Assembly (NCBI RefSeq): GCF_000515335.1
Contig: NZ_KI911563.1
Location: 1,752,056 to 1,816,055 of the forward strand
Source of the DNA: Cohnella panacarvi Gsoil 349
Lineage (GTDB): Bacteria > Bacillota > Bacilli > Paenibacillales > Paenibacillaceae
Direction: 5' to 3'
DNA length: 64,000 nucleotides
Shown here: piece after piece, positions 26,513 to 34,947 of the stretch
Position numbering within the stretch: the stretch's first letter is position 1
Layout of the letters: each line of letters begins with the position of its first letter
Program-made: the position numbers and the translations under genes
The notes under the pieces: generated by a model
Database searches by the model: none
Seen by the model: the letters and a program-made list of their open reading frames with translations, nothing else
Told to the model about the DNA's origin: nothing

Positions 26513-27546
26513 ATCCTCAACCTTCTCTTGTGTTTGCGAAGCAGGTAGACGAAGAACGGCCCCCCGAGGAACGCGGTTATGACGCCGAGCGGGATTTCGG
26601 TCGGACTCAGCAGCATGCGGGCCAGCGTATCCGCCCAGATCATGTAGACCGCTCCGAGCAGCGCGGAGACCGGGACGATCAGCCGATAATCCGGACCGAC
26701 CATGAGCCGGACGAGATGGGGCACGACAAGTCCGACGAATCCGATCGTACCGGCGACCGAGACGGCCGCCGCGGTGATTAGCGTCGAGACGACCAGCACG
26801 ACGAGCCGCGTCCTCGCCACATGGACGCCAAGATGCTCGGCTTGCCTCTCTCCGAGCGAGATCAAGTTCAACGTCCGTCCGTTCGCCATTAGCACAAAGA
26901 GACCGACTAGGAGATAAGGAACTAGAATGCCGGAATACGACCATCCGCGCAAAGACAGGCTGCCCATCAGCCAGTAGATGATCTCGTTCACGACTTGATC
27001 GGACAGCGTGACCATGAAAGACACGATCGATCCGAGGAAGGCTTGCACGACGACGCCGGATAGGATCACCGTCTCCAATTGCAGCTTCCCGCCCGTACCC
27101 GCCAATCGCAGAACGATGAGCAAGCTCGTCATTCCCGTCGCGAACGCGACGATCGGAATCGACCAGCGGCCGGCGATCGCCAGCTGTAGCCCGAATAGAA
27201 TGAGGAAAGCCGCGCCGACCGCGGCGCCGGAAGCGACGCCCAGCGTATACGGATCCGCGAGCGGATTGCGCAGCGCCCCTTGGAACCCGGCCCCGGCGAG
27301 CGACAAGCATGCGCCGACGAGTGCCGCAAGCACCACCCGGGGCAGCCGAACCTTGGAGATGATCTGCTCGGAAGAGATAGGCCAGTCCGCATGGAAGAGA
27401 TCTCCAAGGAAGGGCACATGATGCAAGACGATTGGCCACGTATCGGATAACGGAACGTAAGCGGTCCCCATCGATACGCTCACGACGATCGAAAGAAGGA
27501 GGAGTACGCTCCCGACTCCTCCCCACATTCCTAACCGCTTGCTCAT
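26509..27546 (-). CDS. FecCD-family ABC permease, corrinoid uptake (BtuC-like)
   Basis: The 345-residue product is a ten-helix FecCD/BtuC permease: LPRVVLAALVGACLSLAGAG and FQGALRNPLADPYTLGVASGA, LLIVLRLAG, INEIIYWLMGSLSLRGW-like segment, and GTIGFVGLVVPHLVRLMVG with the coupling-helix region. It sits between binding protein and ATPase genes with overlapping stop/start codons on both sides. Confidence 0.92.
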   Translation of the reverse strand: MSKRLGMWGGVGSVLLLLSIVVSVSMGTAYVPLSDTWPIVLHHVPFLGDLFHADWPISSEQIISKVRLPRVVLAALVGACLSLAGAGFQGALRNPLADPYTLGVASGAAVGAAFLILFGLQLAIAGRWSIPIVAFATGMTSLLIVLRLAGTGGKLQLETVILSGVVVQAFLGSIVSFMVTLSDQVVNEIIYWLMGSLSLRGWSYSGILVPYLLVGLFVLMANGRTLNLISLGERQAEHLGVHVARTRLVVLVVSTLITAAAVSVAGTIGFVGLVVPHLVRLMVGPDYRLIVPVSALLGAVYMIWADTLARMLLSPTEIPLGVITAFLGGPFFVYLLRKHKRRLRM

Positions 27547-28562
27547 TATTGGTACGAGTCCGGATAGATCGCGCTTGCGATGCCGAGCAGCGCTTGCGTG
27601 ATCCGCGGACCCGGGCGGGCGAGCACGTCTCCGTCGAGTCCGACGACTCGATCGTTCTTAATCGCCGTAATTTCTCCCCATCCGCTCCGGCCGCGAATGA
27701 GATCCTCCAGCTTGTTGCCCTTGTCGTCAACCAAATTTAGCGTATGAATGATGACGTCCGGATTATCTTTGATCACCTTCTCTTCGTTGATCTGGCTCCA
27801 GCCCTGTACGTCGGAAGCGATATTCACTCCGCCGGCGAGCGTAATGAGCTCGTCCATGAACTCGCCGCTGCCGACCGTCCAGCCCGGTGAATATTCGATG
27901 TATACTTTCCTCTTCTCCTCCGGTTTGATCGTCTCCGCGACGCCTTTCACCATCTGAATGTCCGCTTTCATTTGCGCGACGAGCGCTTCGGCTTCCGTTT
28001 GTTGGTCCGTTATCCGTCCAAGCTGCAGAATGTCGCTAAGAACGTCGTCCAACTTCCTCGGATTCATGCAGACGACGTTAAGGCCAAGCGTACGCAGATT
28101 GTCGAGCGCGGTATCCTTAATGGAAATTCCCGCAACGACGAGATCGGCGCCGGCGGCCACGATCGCTTCCGTATTCGGCTCGACGATGCCTCCGACTTTC
28201 GGCTTGCTTTCCGCTTCTTTCGGATAATTGTCGAAGTCGGATACGCCTACGATACGGTCGGCCAGTCCAAGCGCGAACAAGATTTCCGTCTCCGCAGGGG
28301 AGGCGGACACGATTGTCTCCGGCGCTTGCTCGAACGTGATTTCCTTGCCGGTCGCGTCCTTCTCCGTCAGCGGATAGACCGTGCTCTTGGCATCGTCCGC
28401 CGATGGCGATGAGGTTGGCGTTGTTTCCGCTGACGACGATGCCGCGCTCTGCGTCTCCGTCGGGCTCGCATTGCCGGATGGCGAGTCGGCTTCGTTCGCT
28501 CCGCAAGCGGCCAGCATGAACACGAGTAGGACGGATAACGCGATATGACTGATTTTCTTCAT
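27546..28562 (-). CDS. corrinoid-binding lipoprotein of the ABC importer (BtuF-like)
   Basis: The 338-residue product has a lipoprotein signal ending FMLAAC, a Ser/Thr/Ala-rich linker (about 20-60) that would tether it to the membrane, and a class III (two-lobe, rigid-helix) binding domain: PETIVSASPAETEILFALGL, DRIVGVSDFDNYPKEA, IVAAGADLVVAGI, and GWSQINEEKVIKDNPDVIIH. First gene behind a cobalamin riboswitch, which makes B12 or its precursors the ligand. The TAATG junction couples it to the permease. Confidence 0.92.
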   Translation of the reverse strand: MKKISHIALSVLLVFMLAACGANEADSPSGNASPTETQSAASSSAETTPTSSPSADDAKSTVYPLTEKDATGKEITFEQAPETIVSASPAETEILFALGLADRIVGVSDFDNYPKEAESKPKVGGIVEPNTEAIVAAGADLVVAGISIKDTALDNLRTLGLNVVCMNPRKLDDVLSDILQLGRITDQQTEAEALVAQMKADIQMVKGVAETIKPEEKRKVYIEYSPGWTVGSGEFMDELITLAGGVNIASDVQGWSQINEEKVIKDNPDVIIHTLNLVDDKGNKLEDLIRGRSGWGEITAIKNDRVVGLDGDVLARPGPRITQALLGIASAIYPDSYQ

Positions 28563-28636
28563 TTCCGATCTTCCCTTCGATAGTAGAATGCGAGAAGGGC
28601 TTGTTCAGTATCCTTTTTACAACCCATGCGTTCAAC

Positions 28637-28672
28637 GAAAAAACCCCTTATCTCCGTAAGGAAACAAGGGGA
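28637..28672 (-). terminator. riboswitch-associated terminator before the corrinoid operon
   Basis: On the minus strand CCCCTTGTTTCC and GGAGATAAGGGG form a hairpin followed by six Ts. It lies between the riboswitch and the first gene, where ligand binding would favour termination. Confidence 0.8.
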
Positions 28673-28749
28673 TTGCTAATCAGGCAACAACTGGTATACA
28701 GATGCGCTCGCACCTGTCCTGATAGGCCGTCCTTTTCCGCGAAGGAGCT

Positions 28750-28935
28750 TCATTGGCTACCGAATAGGCAGGTTTCCTGGCTTACGGGTATGCGACGCGC
28801 CTCGCCTTCCCATTCCTGGCGGAACAGTGGCATTACGAGGTCGTCCCCGAGTTACAGTGGCGGGACCGCACCGGATTCTCACCGGTTTCCCTTTTAACCT
28901 TGCGTTGCGAACACGCAAACAAGGCACCTATCGGC
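28750..28935 (-). ncRNA. cobalamin riboswitch
   Basis: The minus strand contains the B12-box hallmarks in order: GGTTAAAAGGGAAACCGGTG near 28900, AATCCGGTGCGGTCCCGCCA followed by CTGTAA, and the conserved B12-box GCCAGGAAACCTGCC (28781-28767). Peripheral arms differ as usual. It precedes a terminator and the ten-gene uptake and nucleotide-loop operon, so it is expected to shut the operon down when adenosylcobalamin is plentiful. Confidence 0.95.
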
Positions 28936-29052
28936 GTAAAAATTCTATTAAACAAGCAGAATCTCTCGACTCATTATATCGAACGACAAGCGGAAAGAAA
29001 AGCCTCCCATTATACCGATCGCTCAGACCCGCGCGAATCCCTATAGAATAGT

Positions 29053-29090
29053 AAAGCCCTAGCCCGGCGGATACCGGACTAGGGCTTTAT
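29053..29090 (-). terminator. terminator of the GH10 xylanase gene
   Basis: AAAGCCCTAG pairs with CTAGGGCTTT around CCCGGCGGATACCGGA. It lies 18 bases after the xylanase stop on the minus strand. Confidence 0.8.
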
Positions 29091-29107
29091 CGCGTTTGGC
29101 TTTGCGA

Positions 29108-32100
29108 TTACAGTTTCAAGAGACTAACGATAATGACTGCCGCCTCCGCGCGGTTCAACTTATCGTTCGGTGCCAGCTTGCCGTCTTTGCCTTTGACGAT
29201 TCCGGCATTCACCAGCGCTTCGACGCTGGACTTGGCTTCGTCGGAAACATCCGCGGCATCGGAGAACGCGTCAAGCGCTCCGCCTGCTTCGAGCTGCGTG
29301 CCGGCTGCCTTCAGAGCGCTTACGGCCAGAACCATCATCTCTTGGCGCGTAAGTTTGCCGCTTGGGTCCTTCACGTCGCCCGCGATGTCCGATTCCTTCA
29401 CTTCAAGCGCTTTCGCCAAGATCGCTACGAAGTCTTTCTTCGTGAGGGAGGCTCCCGGGGAGAACTTGTCGTTGCCGGTGCCCTTGACTAGACCTCGCTT
29501 AGCTAGGTCGTTAATGGCAGCCCGTGCCCAAGAGTAGCCGTTCAAATCCGTGAACGGACTGTTGGACAGCGTCAGCACGCCGTATACGGACGTGTCTTGA
29601 TAGCCGTTGCCCGAAGTGTCGTTCCATGCGGCGACGCTTTGGCGCGCGCCGTCTTTGCCGTCGTTGATCTGTACGTCGAAGCCGAGCTTCGTTCCGTCCG
29701 CCGGCTTAATCGCCTTGAGCGGAAGCTTGAATTCGACCGTGTAGTTCGTGCCGGACACTTTCGTTGCCGATTGGAAGCCTTCGGCAATGCTCGCCGGGTT
29801 GAACGATGTCTCGTTGTCGAAGTTGACGCGGTATTGTCCGTCGTCCTCTTGGTAGGAAGGAGTCTTCTCGTTGTTCTGATCCAAGAAGATTTCGACGGAA
29901 TCCTCTTCCCAAGCGTTCTCGCTCGCTTTATCCAGCTGAGCGTCGCTGACTTGGACCAATACGTACAGGTTGTCGTTATCCCACAGCGCTTTGGCCACGC
30001 CGGTCGCGCCCTGCCATGCCATTTGATACTGATTCACAGAAATTTCGGCTGCGCCGTTCCATGCCGCGTCAACCGTACCGTCAATCTTCGGCGTACCGAA
30101 TTTAGCGGTTGCTTGTTTGACGATTTTCACTTCGGGCGGATTTTCCTTCATGAACTTGGCCGGATCGATAACGCCATCATACGCCGGCTTCGCTTGCAGG
30201 TCTTTATCGAACGGAAGCGGATTCTCCGTCGCTCTCCAGCTCGTCGCATCGTTCAGTCCCCAGAACGTTATGCGCGCGATGTGGTCGGCATGCGTCTTGT
30301 AAATATCGAACAATTGCGCGTACAAGTAGCCTTGCGACTTAGCTTCCTTCTCGGATATCACGGAGTTGATTCCCGCGCGAATATCGAGCTCGGATACGCT
30401 GACTTCGACGCCCAAGGAGATGAACTTCTCCAGCGAGCTCTTCACGTTCTCGGCTTTCGTGCTTAAGCCGTAGTGGCCTTGCATGCCGATGCCGTCGATG
30501 AGCAGTTCGCCCGGATGATTCTTCGCGTAACGATCGTTGATTTCCTTGACCATCTGATAGATGGCTTCGGCTTTATTCTGGTTATCGTCGTTATAATCGT
30601 TGTAGTACAGCTTGATGTCCCAATCCGGATGCGCGTCGAGAACTTCTTGCGTTGCCAGGAACGCTTGCTCGACATAATCTTCGCCGATCGATTTATACCA
30701 ATTGGATTGGCGCAACGCCGCTTTCCAATCGGACGGGTTCGACGGGTTATCGTTCATTGCTTCGTTCACGACGTCCCAACCGATCACTCTATCGCCGAAG
30801 TGCTCTACGACCGTCTTGATGTGCGTCTTCATGTTGCCTAGCGCATCATCGCGGCTAATCGGCGCCAAATTGCCATCGGCGTCGGCTTTCGCATTCATCC
30901 AATCCGGCGATTGCTGATGCCAAACCAACGTATGCCCATACACTTTCAGTCCGGCTGCAATCGCGCCGTCGACGATCTCGTCCGCGCTTTCGAAGGTAAA
31001 CTTGCCTTTCTCGGCTTGCACCGAGCCCGGCTTCATCGCGTTCTCCGCCGTCACGACATTGAAGTGCTGCTTAAGGAGCTCGGAGCGCACGCCTTTCAGC
31101 TCGCCCGCGGAGATCGCGTTACCGATGAGGAAGTCGTTCTGGTACGCGTCTTTGATCGGTTTCAAGTCTTTCTGTACGGAGACAGGACCTGCGCCCGTGG
31201 CCTCAAAGCTGATATCGTCGATGTAGAAGGAAGCCGTCGCGTTGTTCGAGCTCTCGACATAGATCGTTAAGTACTCGTCACCTACGCTGTTGTAACGGTA
31301 CGTTCCTTCGTACTTCACCCATCCGTCGGCCGTGCCGATCGTCTGGCCTTGGAGGTTATTGTAACTGGCGCCGTTGCCTTGGCCTACTTGCGTAGACAAT
31401 TGGAGCTGCGTGCTGTCCGGCGAGATCAACTTCACCCACGCGGAAATTTTGTATTCATAGCCCTTATCGACGTACTTCTCCACGCGCAAGGAAGGACCAT
31501 GCCAGGCAACCGTTCTGCCCTCTACCTTAAGCGCATAGGAGCCGCCATCCGTATGGTTGGCTTCCTTGGTGACGGTCAATGTCTCCGTGCTTGCACGGCC
31601 TTCAAAACCGCCGGTCTTCTGATCTTCGAAAGTGATCGTAGAGAATGGCAATGCCGGATCTCTCGGGTCTTCTTCCACGACAGGCGCGGCTTTCTCCCCG
31701 GTGATCACGATCTCGCCGATATAGTAAGGAACCGTCTTGCCGTCTTCGCTGGATTGCACGCGTACGGCTTTGTCTTTGCTCGAATCGGCGGTGAACTCGC
31801 CCGTCAACGTGAATGCTTTACCGGCTACGAAGTCTGCGCCGGATAAGAAAGCATAGCTGTCAACCAACTGAAGGTAAGCTTGCGCGCCGGCCGGAATCGT
31901 AGCGTCCGCGTCAACGTATCCCGTCACGGTCGCCGTATATTTCCGGCCGTCCACGAGTCCGATGTCGGCGAACTTGAAGTCTGCCGCATCCCAGTTGTTC
32001 GTTCTATTGCTGACGTAGATCGCTGCTCCGTCATCGTTGCCCGCAAACTTCTTATCCGTAACGACTTTCAAATTCGCGCCGCCCGATTGAGCTGCCGCGC

Positions 32101-32239
32101 CTTGCCCGTTCGCGAACGATTCCTGATAAACGACCGTGCTCGCATCGTCTGCCGCCGCTGCCGGCGCTAGCCAAGCCGACGGAATCAGCAACGCAGAAGC
32201 TAGAAGCAAAGAAAGAAATCTCGAAGACTTTCGGCTCAT
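29108..32239 (-). CDS. modular cell-surface GH10 xylanase (CBM22-CBM22-GH10-CBM9-SLH)
   Basis: The 1043-residue protein has a signal peptide (about 1-30, ending APAAAA), two CBM22-type modules (about 35-180 and 195-350; SFYIDDISF closes the second), a GH10 barrel (about 355-700), a CBM9 module (about 710-905; [27 protein letters not shown]) and C-terminal SLH repeats (about 915-1043). GH10 catalysis is covered by [10 protein letters not shown] (acid/base Glu near 491) and VSELDIRA (nucleophile Glu near 617), plus [13 protein letters not shown]. Of the SLH set, the first ([20 protein letters not shown]) and last ([13 protein letters not shown]) are clear, while the middle one is shortened. It would hold xylan to the wall while cutting it. 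Two candidate cre boxes lie upstream. Confidence 0.97.
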   Translation of the reverse strand: MSRKSSRFLSLLLASALLIPSAWLAPAAAADDASTVVYQESFANGQGAAAQSGGANLKVVTDKKFAGNDDGAAIYVSNRTNNWDAADFKFADIGLVDGRKYTATVTGYVDADATIPAGAQAYLQLVDSYAFLSGADFVAGKAFTLTGEFTADSSKDKAVRVQSSEDGKTVPYYIGEIVITGEKAAPVVEEDPRDPALPFSTITFEDQKTGGFEGRASTETLTVTKEANHTDGGSYALKVEGRTVAWHGPSLRVEKYVDKGYEYKISAWVKLISPDSTQLQLSTQVGQGNGASYNNLQGQTIGTADGWVKYEGTYRYNSVGDEYLTIYVESSNNATASFYIDDISFEATGAGPVSVQKDLKPIKDAYQNDFLIGNAISAGELKGVRSELLKQHFNVVTAENAMKPGSVQAEKGKFTFESADEIVDGAIAAGLKVYGHTLVWHQQSPDWMNAKADADGNLAPISRDDALGNMKTHIKTVVEHFGDRVIGWDVVNEAMNDNPSNPSDWKAALRQSNWYKSIGEDYVEQAFLATQEVLDAHPDWDIKLYYNDYNDDNQNKAEAIYQMVKEINDRYAKNHPGELLIDGIGMQGHYGLSTKAENVKSSLEKFISLGVEVSVSELDIRAGINSVISEKEAKSQGYLYAQLFDIYKTHADHIARITFWGLNDATSWRATENPLPFDKDLQAKPAYDGVIDPAKFMKENPPEVKIVKQATAKFGTPKIDGTVDAAWNGAAEISVNQYQMAWQGATGVAKALWDNDNLYVLVQVSDAQLDKASENAWEEDSVEIFLDQNNEKTPSYQEDDGQYRVNFDNETSFNPASIAEGFQSATKVSGTNYTVEFKLPLKAIKPADGTKLGFDVQINDGKDGARQSVAAWNDTSGNGYQDTSVYGVLTLSNSPFTDLNGYSWARAAINDLAKRGLVKGTGNDKFSPGASLTKKDFVAILAKALEVKESDIAGDVKDPSGKLTRQEMMVLAVSALKAAGTQLEAGGALDAFSDAADVSDEAKSSVEALVNAGIVKGKDGKLAPNDKLNRAEAAVIIVSLLKL

Positions 32240-32278
32240 AACTGTACGATTCCCCCTGAGGTTATGTAGTGAACGTCG

Positions 32279-32292
32279 TGAAAGCGCTGTCT
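32279..32292. promoter_or_regulatory. candidate cre box, GH10 xylanase promoter region
   Basis: TGAAAGCGCTGTCT matches 13 of 14 positions of the CcpA operator consensus. It lies about 40 bases before the xylanase start codon, just after a TATTCT -10-like sequence. Confidence 0.6.
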
Positions 32293-32389
32293 AGAATAGC
32301 GTAGCAAGACAGCAAGGTTGAACTGCAAGTGCGCTATGCCGGGTACCAGCACTTTCCTCTATTCCCAAGTTTAATTGTACCTCAGAGCG

Positions 32390-32403
32390 TGGAAGCGCTT
32401 ACT
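32390..32403. promoter_or_regulatory. second candidate cre box upstream of the GH10 xylanase
   Basis: TGGAAGCGCTTACT matches 13 of 14 consensus positions, about 150 bases before the xylanase start codon. Two cre boxes in one leader strengthen the case for catabolite repression. Confidence 0.55.
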
Positions 32404-32664
32404 TCAAAAAGTATAGAAGAAACTTTGGATTGTATTGAAAAGCTCTCCTGACGGGGTCAGGTCAAGATTAGCCCCTTCTCCGTAAGGCAAGTTCAGAAAA
32501 CACCTCAGTATCGTCAATAACATCCCCATCGAACTCAAACTCAGTAAAGCAAGATGCAACCGATAAGTGTTGCTACTCCATTCTCTTCAATTATAATAAT
32601 TGTTAAATATGCATAATCGAGAGAATCGCTGCCCGACTTCAACCCATTCGGAGGTAAGATTCCC

Positions 32665-32839
32665 ATGAACACGCTTGCGATCAAGCGCGTACCGTCTCAC
32701 CCGGGACTTAGGGAACTGGTTAGAGACATATGGATTCTGGAAAGCGATGGGATACTCCCCAGCGAAGTATACGACACTTCAGAACAAGGTTGGCGAGACG
32801 ATCTATTTGGTAAGGGAGCAGGAGGGCGCTTTCCCTTGA
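32665..32839 (+). pseudogene. internally deleted, frameshifted AraC-family regulator
   Basis: The first 30 codons (MNTLAIKRVPSHPGLRELVR...WILESDG) closely match the start of the intact AraC-type gene at 33169, including the upstream GGAGGTAAGATTCCC. At GATGGGATACTCCCCAGCG the homology jumps to the end of that gene. In the +1 frame it reads GYSPAKYTTLQNKVGETIY and then LVREQEGAFP before TGA 32837-32839, against GYSPAKYSKLQNKVGETVY in the intact copy. About 700 bases, covering the ligand and most of the DNA-binding region, are missing. The upstream stretch 32404-32664 has no clear gene; two minus-strand frames there look faintly protein-like, and GACGGGGTCAGGTC near 32454 is unexplained. Confidence 0.85.
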
Positions 32840-32880
32840 GCAGTCTTATCTAGAGCGGTGAGACATTCGTCATATTCGTC

Positions 32881-33118
32881 ATAACAACTAATCGGTAGTT
32901 ATTTTCCCACACACCGACAATCGCGCCGCAATAACAACCAATCGATAGGTATTCCCCTGTATTCTGCGGTAATTTGCTCAAAGCTGGGAGAATAGCTGCT
33001 TATGGTTGTTATTCTAGTCCTGGACGCAAGTAGCACACGAAATAACTGCGAATGGTTGCTATTCTCTCGTCGAAGAAACCTGCAACACTCGAATGAATGG
33101 TAAATCGTTGTTATTTCG
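32881..33118. repeat. regularly spaced array of imperfect palindromes, five units
   Basis: Units of about 25 bases start near 32881, 32931, 32984, 33040 and 33092, a spacing of 50-56 bases. Examples: AATAACAACCAATCGATAGG (ending TATTCC), GAATAGCTGCTTATGGTTGT (ending TATTC), AAATAACTGCGAATGGTTGC (ending TATTC). Consensus is roughly AATARCnnCnnATnGnTGTTATT. The sequences between are unrelated to each other. The same family occurs at 14270-14462. There is no cas gene, and the repeats are too divergent for CRISPR. Confidence 0.65.
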
Positions 33119-33168
33119 CTTTCCGAGCGCGACTCCTAGCATCCCATCCCATCCGGAGGTAGGTTCCC

Positions 33169-34038
33169 ATGAACAACCTGGCTATCCAGCGCATAACGCC
33201 TCACCCGGTGTTGAGTGAATGCATCAGAGACCTTTGGGTTTTCGAAAGCGACGGAAGACTGTCCCAGGAAGAGATACAGATCATCGCTCCTAACGGTTCC
33301 GTGAAATTGACTTTGCATTATAGAGGGAAGCTTGTCGGGCGGATCGGCGACCACGCATTCGTGATCCCGGAACATCGGTTATCCATCGTTGGCATATCCG
33401 ATCGTCCGTTGATCGCTGCATTCGATCGGAGTAAGCCCTTCGGTTGCATCAGTATCGAACTCCATCCCGCTTCGGCGTATCGTCTCTTCGCATATCCTCA
33501 GTATGAACTGCGCAACGCCATCGTGCCATTCGGAGAAATTTTCGGTACGGCGGCAACCCGCTCCTTGGAAGAACGAATCTATTCGGCGACGAATCCGACG
33601 CATAAGGCGGCTCTTCTTCAAGAATTCTTGATCAGAAGGCTCGCTTTGACGGAGATTGATTATTCGTTCGAACGCAGCGCCGACGCCATCTTGAAAGCGC
33701 AAGGTCTATTGTCGGTGAAGAAGCTATCGCAGGTAACGGGATTAAGCGATCGGTGGCAACGCAACAAGTTTGCCGATCGGCTGGGCGTCAGTCCGAAAAC
33801 CTTCGCATCGCTCGTTCGCTTCCAAGCTAGTTACCAGGCGCTGCTCCGGAACAAACGCGACTTCCTGCAAGCTAAACCTTTCAACGATAGCTATTACGAT
33901 CAGGCACATTTCATCAAGGAATTCAAAAGATTTATAGGCTATTCCCCCGCCAAGTATTCGAAGTTGCAGAACAAGGTCGGCGAGACGGTCTACCATGTGA
34001 AGGATACGGAAAGCCTCTCCTCTTCGGAAAGCCTATAA
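33169..34038 (+). CDS. AraC family transcriptional regulator
   Basis: The 289-residue product has an N-terminal cupin-like sensor domain of the DUF6597 type (about 1-130; ITPHPVLSECIRDLWVFES, GRIGDHAFVIPEHRLSIVGI) and a C-terminal AraC-type double helix-turn-helix (about 180-272), with VKKLSQVTGLSDRWQRNKFA and FNDSYYDQAHFIKEFKRFIG then YSPAKY. GGAGGTAGG lies upstream of the ATG. A broken paralogue sits 330 bases upstream in the same orientation. The gene next downstream, a DoxX-like membrane protein, is the obvious candidate target. Confidence 0.9.
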   Translation: MNNLAIQRITPHPVLSECIRDLWVFESDGRLSQEEIQIIAPNGSVKLTLHYRGKLVGRIGDHAFVIPEHRLSIVGISDRPLIAAFDRSKPFGCISIELHPASAYRLFAYPQYELRNAIVPFGEIFGTAATRSLEERIYSATNPTHKAALLQEFLIRRLALTEIDYSFERSADAILKAQGLLSVKKLSQVTGLSDRWQRNKFADRLGVSPKTFASLVRFQASYQALLRNKRDFLQAKPFNDSYYDQAHFIKEFKRFIGYSPAKYSKLQNKVGETVYHVKDTESLSSSESL

Positions 34039-34154
34039 TAGGCCGCTTAGACTCGATCTTCCGTTTCTTACAATACCCCTTGGCATGCTTAAGGTATTTT
34101 ATTCACAGATTCGTCACATACGAAAAAACAGAACCTCAAGGGGGTGAATTGCCA

Positions 34155-34550
34155 ATGAAATGGGTAGCGCGAATATTACAAGGTTTATTGGCGCTGGATT
34201 TCCTGTTTGCCGGGGGGATGAAGATCTTCTCCAGTTCAGAGCAAATCAAGGAATTGTTCACTGACAGTCTTGGGACGCCTCCGGCACTGATCTACACCGT
34301 CGGAGCCTTCGAAGCGCTGGCCGGACTAGCTTTAGTCGCCGGTTATCGCAGTCCGAGAGCAGCCGTGTTGTCGATAGCCATAATGTTAGCCATCATGATC
34401 GGCGCCACGGTGACGAATCTCTCCGCCGGACTCGTAGGGGATGCCATGGTGCCGCTAGCGACCTTCATCTTGGCGGCTTTCTTGTTGTACCTGCGGCGCG
34501 ATGCGCTCAAGAGCTTTCGAACAACGGCAAATATTAAGTTTAAAGGATAG
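34155..34550 (+). CDS. DoxX-like small membrane protein
   Basis: From ATG 34155 (AAGGGGGTG upstream) the product has 131 residues and four hydrophobic helices, with the family start WVARILQGLLALDFLFAGGMKI and middle YTVGAFEALAGLALVAGY. This fits the DoxX/DoxX-like membrane family seen in thiol, detoxification or quinone-linked settings; the role is not fixed. It lies 116 bases after the AraC regulator on the same strand. Confidence 0.82.
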   Translation: MKWVARILQGLLALDFLFAGGMKIFSSSEQIKELFTDSLGTPPALIYTVGAFEALAGLALVAGYRSPRAAVLSIAIMLAIMIGATVTNLSAGLVGDAMVPLATFILAAFLLYLRRDALKSFRTTANIKFKG

Positions 34551-34566
34551 GTGACCAGACTGTCTT

Positions 34567-34683
34567 GATGACGAGGCAGGCCGAGTTCTCGTCGGAAAAT
34601 AGGACGTTGAATTCGAAGCCGATGCTGCCGAAAAGTTCCTTCGTCCGATTGATGTCTTTCACCGGCAAGTTGATGTACGTCTG
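34567..34683 (-). pseudogene. N-terminal half of a VOC-family gene, inverted
   Basis: The minus strand reads QTYINLPVKDINRTKELFGS, then IGFEFNVLFSDENSACLVI, the usual N-terminal beta-alpha-beta unit of a glyoxalase/bleomycin-resistance (VOC) protein. There is no start codon in place: upstream, the frame runs into the antisense of the other half. After CLVI the homology stops, a few bases before the DoxX-like gene ends. The matching C-terminal half is next to it on the opposite strand. Confidence 0.75.
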
Positions 34684-34839
34684 GCTCGATTGATCCTGGC
34701 GGAGAAAGCTCATGCCGCGGGCGGCAAACCGTTCAAGGATACACAAGATCACGGCTTCATGTACGTTAGAAACTTCGAGGATCCGGAAGGTCATCTGTGG
34801 GAGATCGGCTACTTCGACATGAGCGCGTTCAACCAGTAA
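34684..34839 (+). pseudogene. C-terminal half of the same VOC-family gene
   Basis: The plus strand reads LAEKAHAAGGKPFKDTQDHG, then FMYVRNFEDPEGHLWEIGYF and DMSAFNQ before TAA 34837-34839. This is the classic end of VOC proteins (the DPEGHLWEI motif carries the last metal or substrate residue). No start codon or ribosome site fits. Together with the opposite-strand N-terminal half it shows a gene broken by inversion; the middle 25-35 residues may also be lost. Confidence 0.8.
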
Positions 34840-34853
34840 ATCGATTGTTTAGG

Positions 34854-34887
34854 AATAAGCCGATCGTTGCGTGCGATCGGCTTATTA
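34854..34887. terminator. bidirectional terminator after the broken VOC gene
   Basis: AATAAGCCGATCG pairs with CGATCGGCTTATT around TTGCGTG, with T-rich flanks on both strands. A second hairpin, GGAGCTCCCCGG/CCGGGAAGCTCC at 34902-34929, follows the PEBP gene on the other strand. Confidence 0.7.
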
Positions 34888-34947
34888 TTACGTCGCAAGA
34901 AGGAGCTCCCCGGATTCCGGGAAGCTCCTCCAACTCGCGAAGTCATG

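Noticed and set aside
25712..27730. 672-residue version of the ABC ATPase
   Set aside because: The extra N-terminus is an alternative frame of the permease gene; the GTGA overlap at 26512 is the better start.
32881..33118. CRISPR array
   Set aside because: Spacing is regular, but repeats are only loosely alike and palindromic, and no cas genes lie in the window.
34540..34794. 84-residue minus-strand protein
   Set aside because: Its first third is the antisense of the VOC C-terminal half, so it is a product of the inversion and not a gene.
32404..34887. genomic island or insertion sequence
   Set aside because: The zone is scarred, but I found no transposase, integrase, terminal inverted repeats or target-site duplications.
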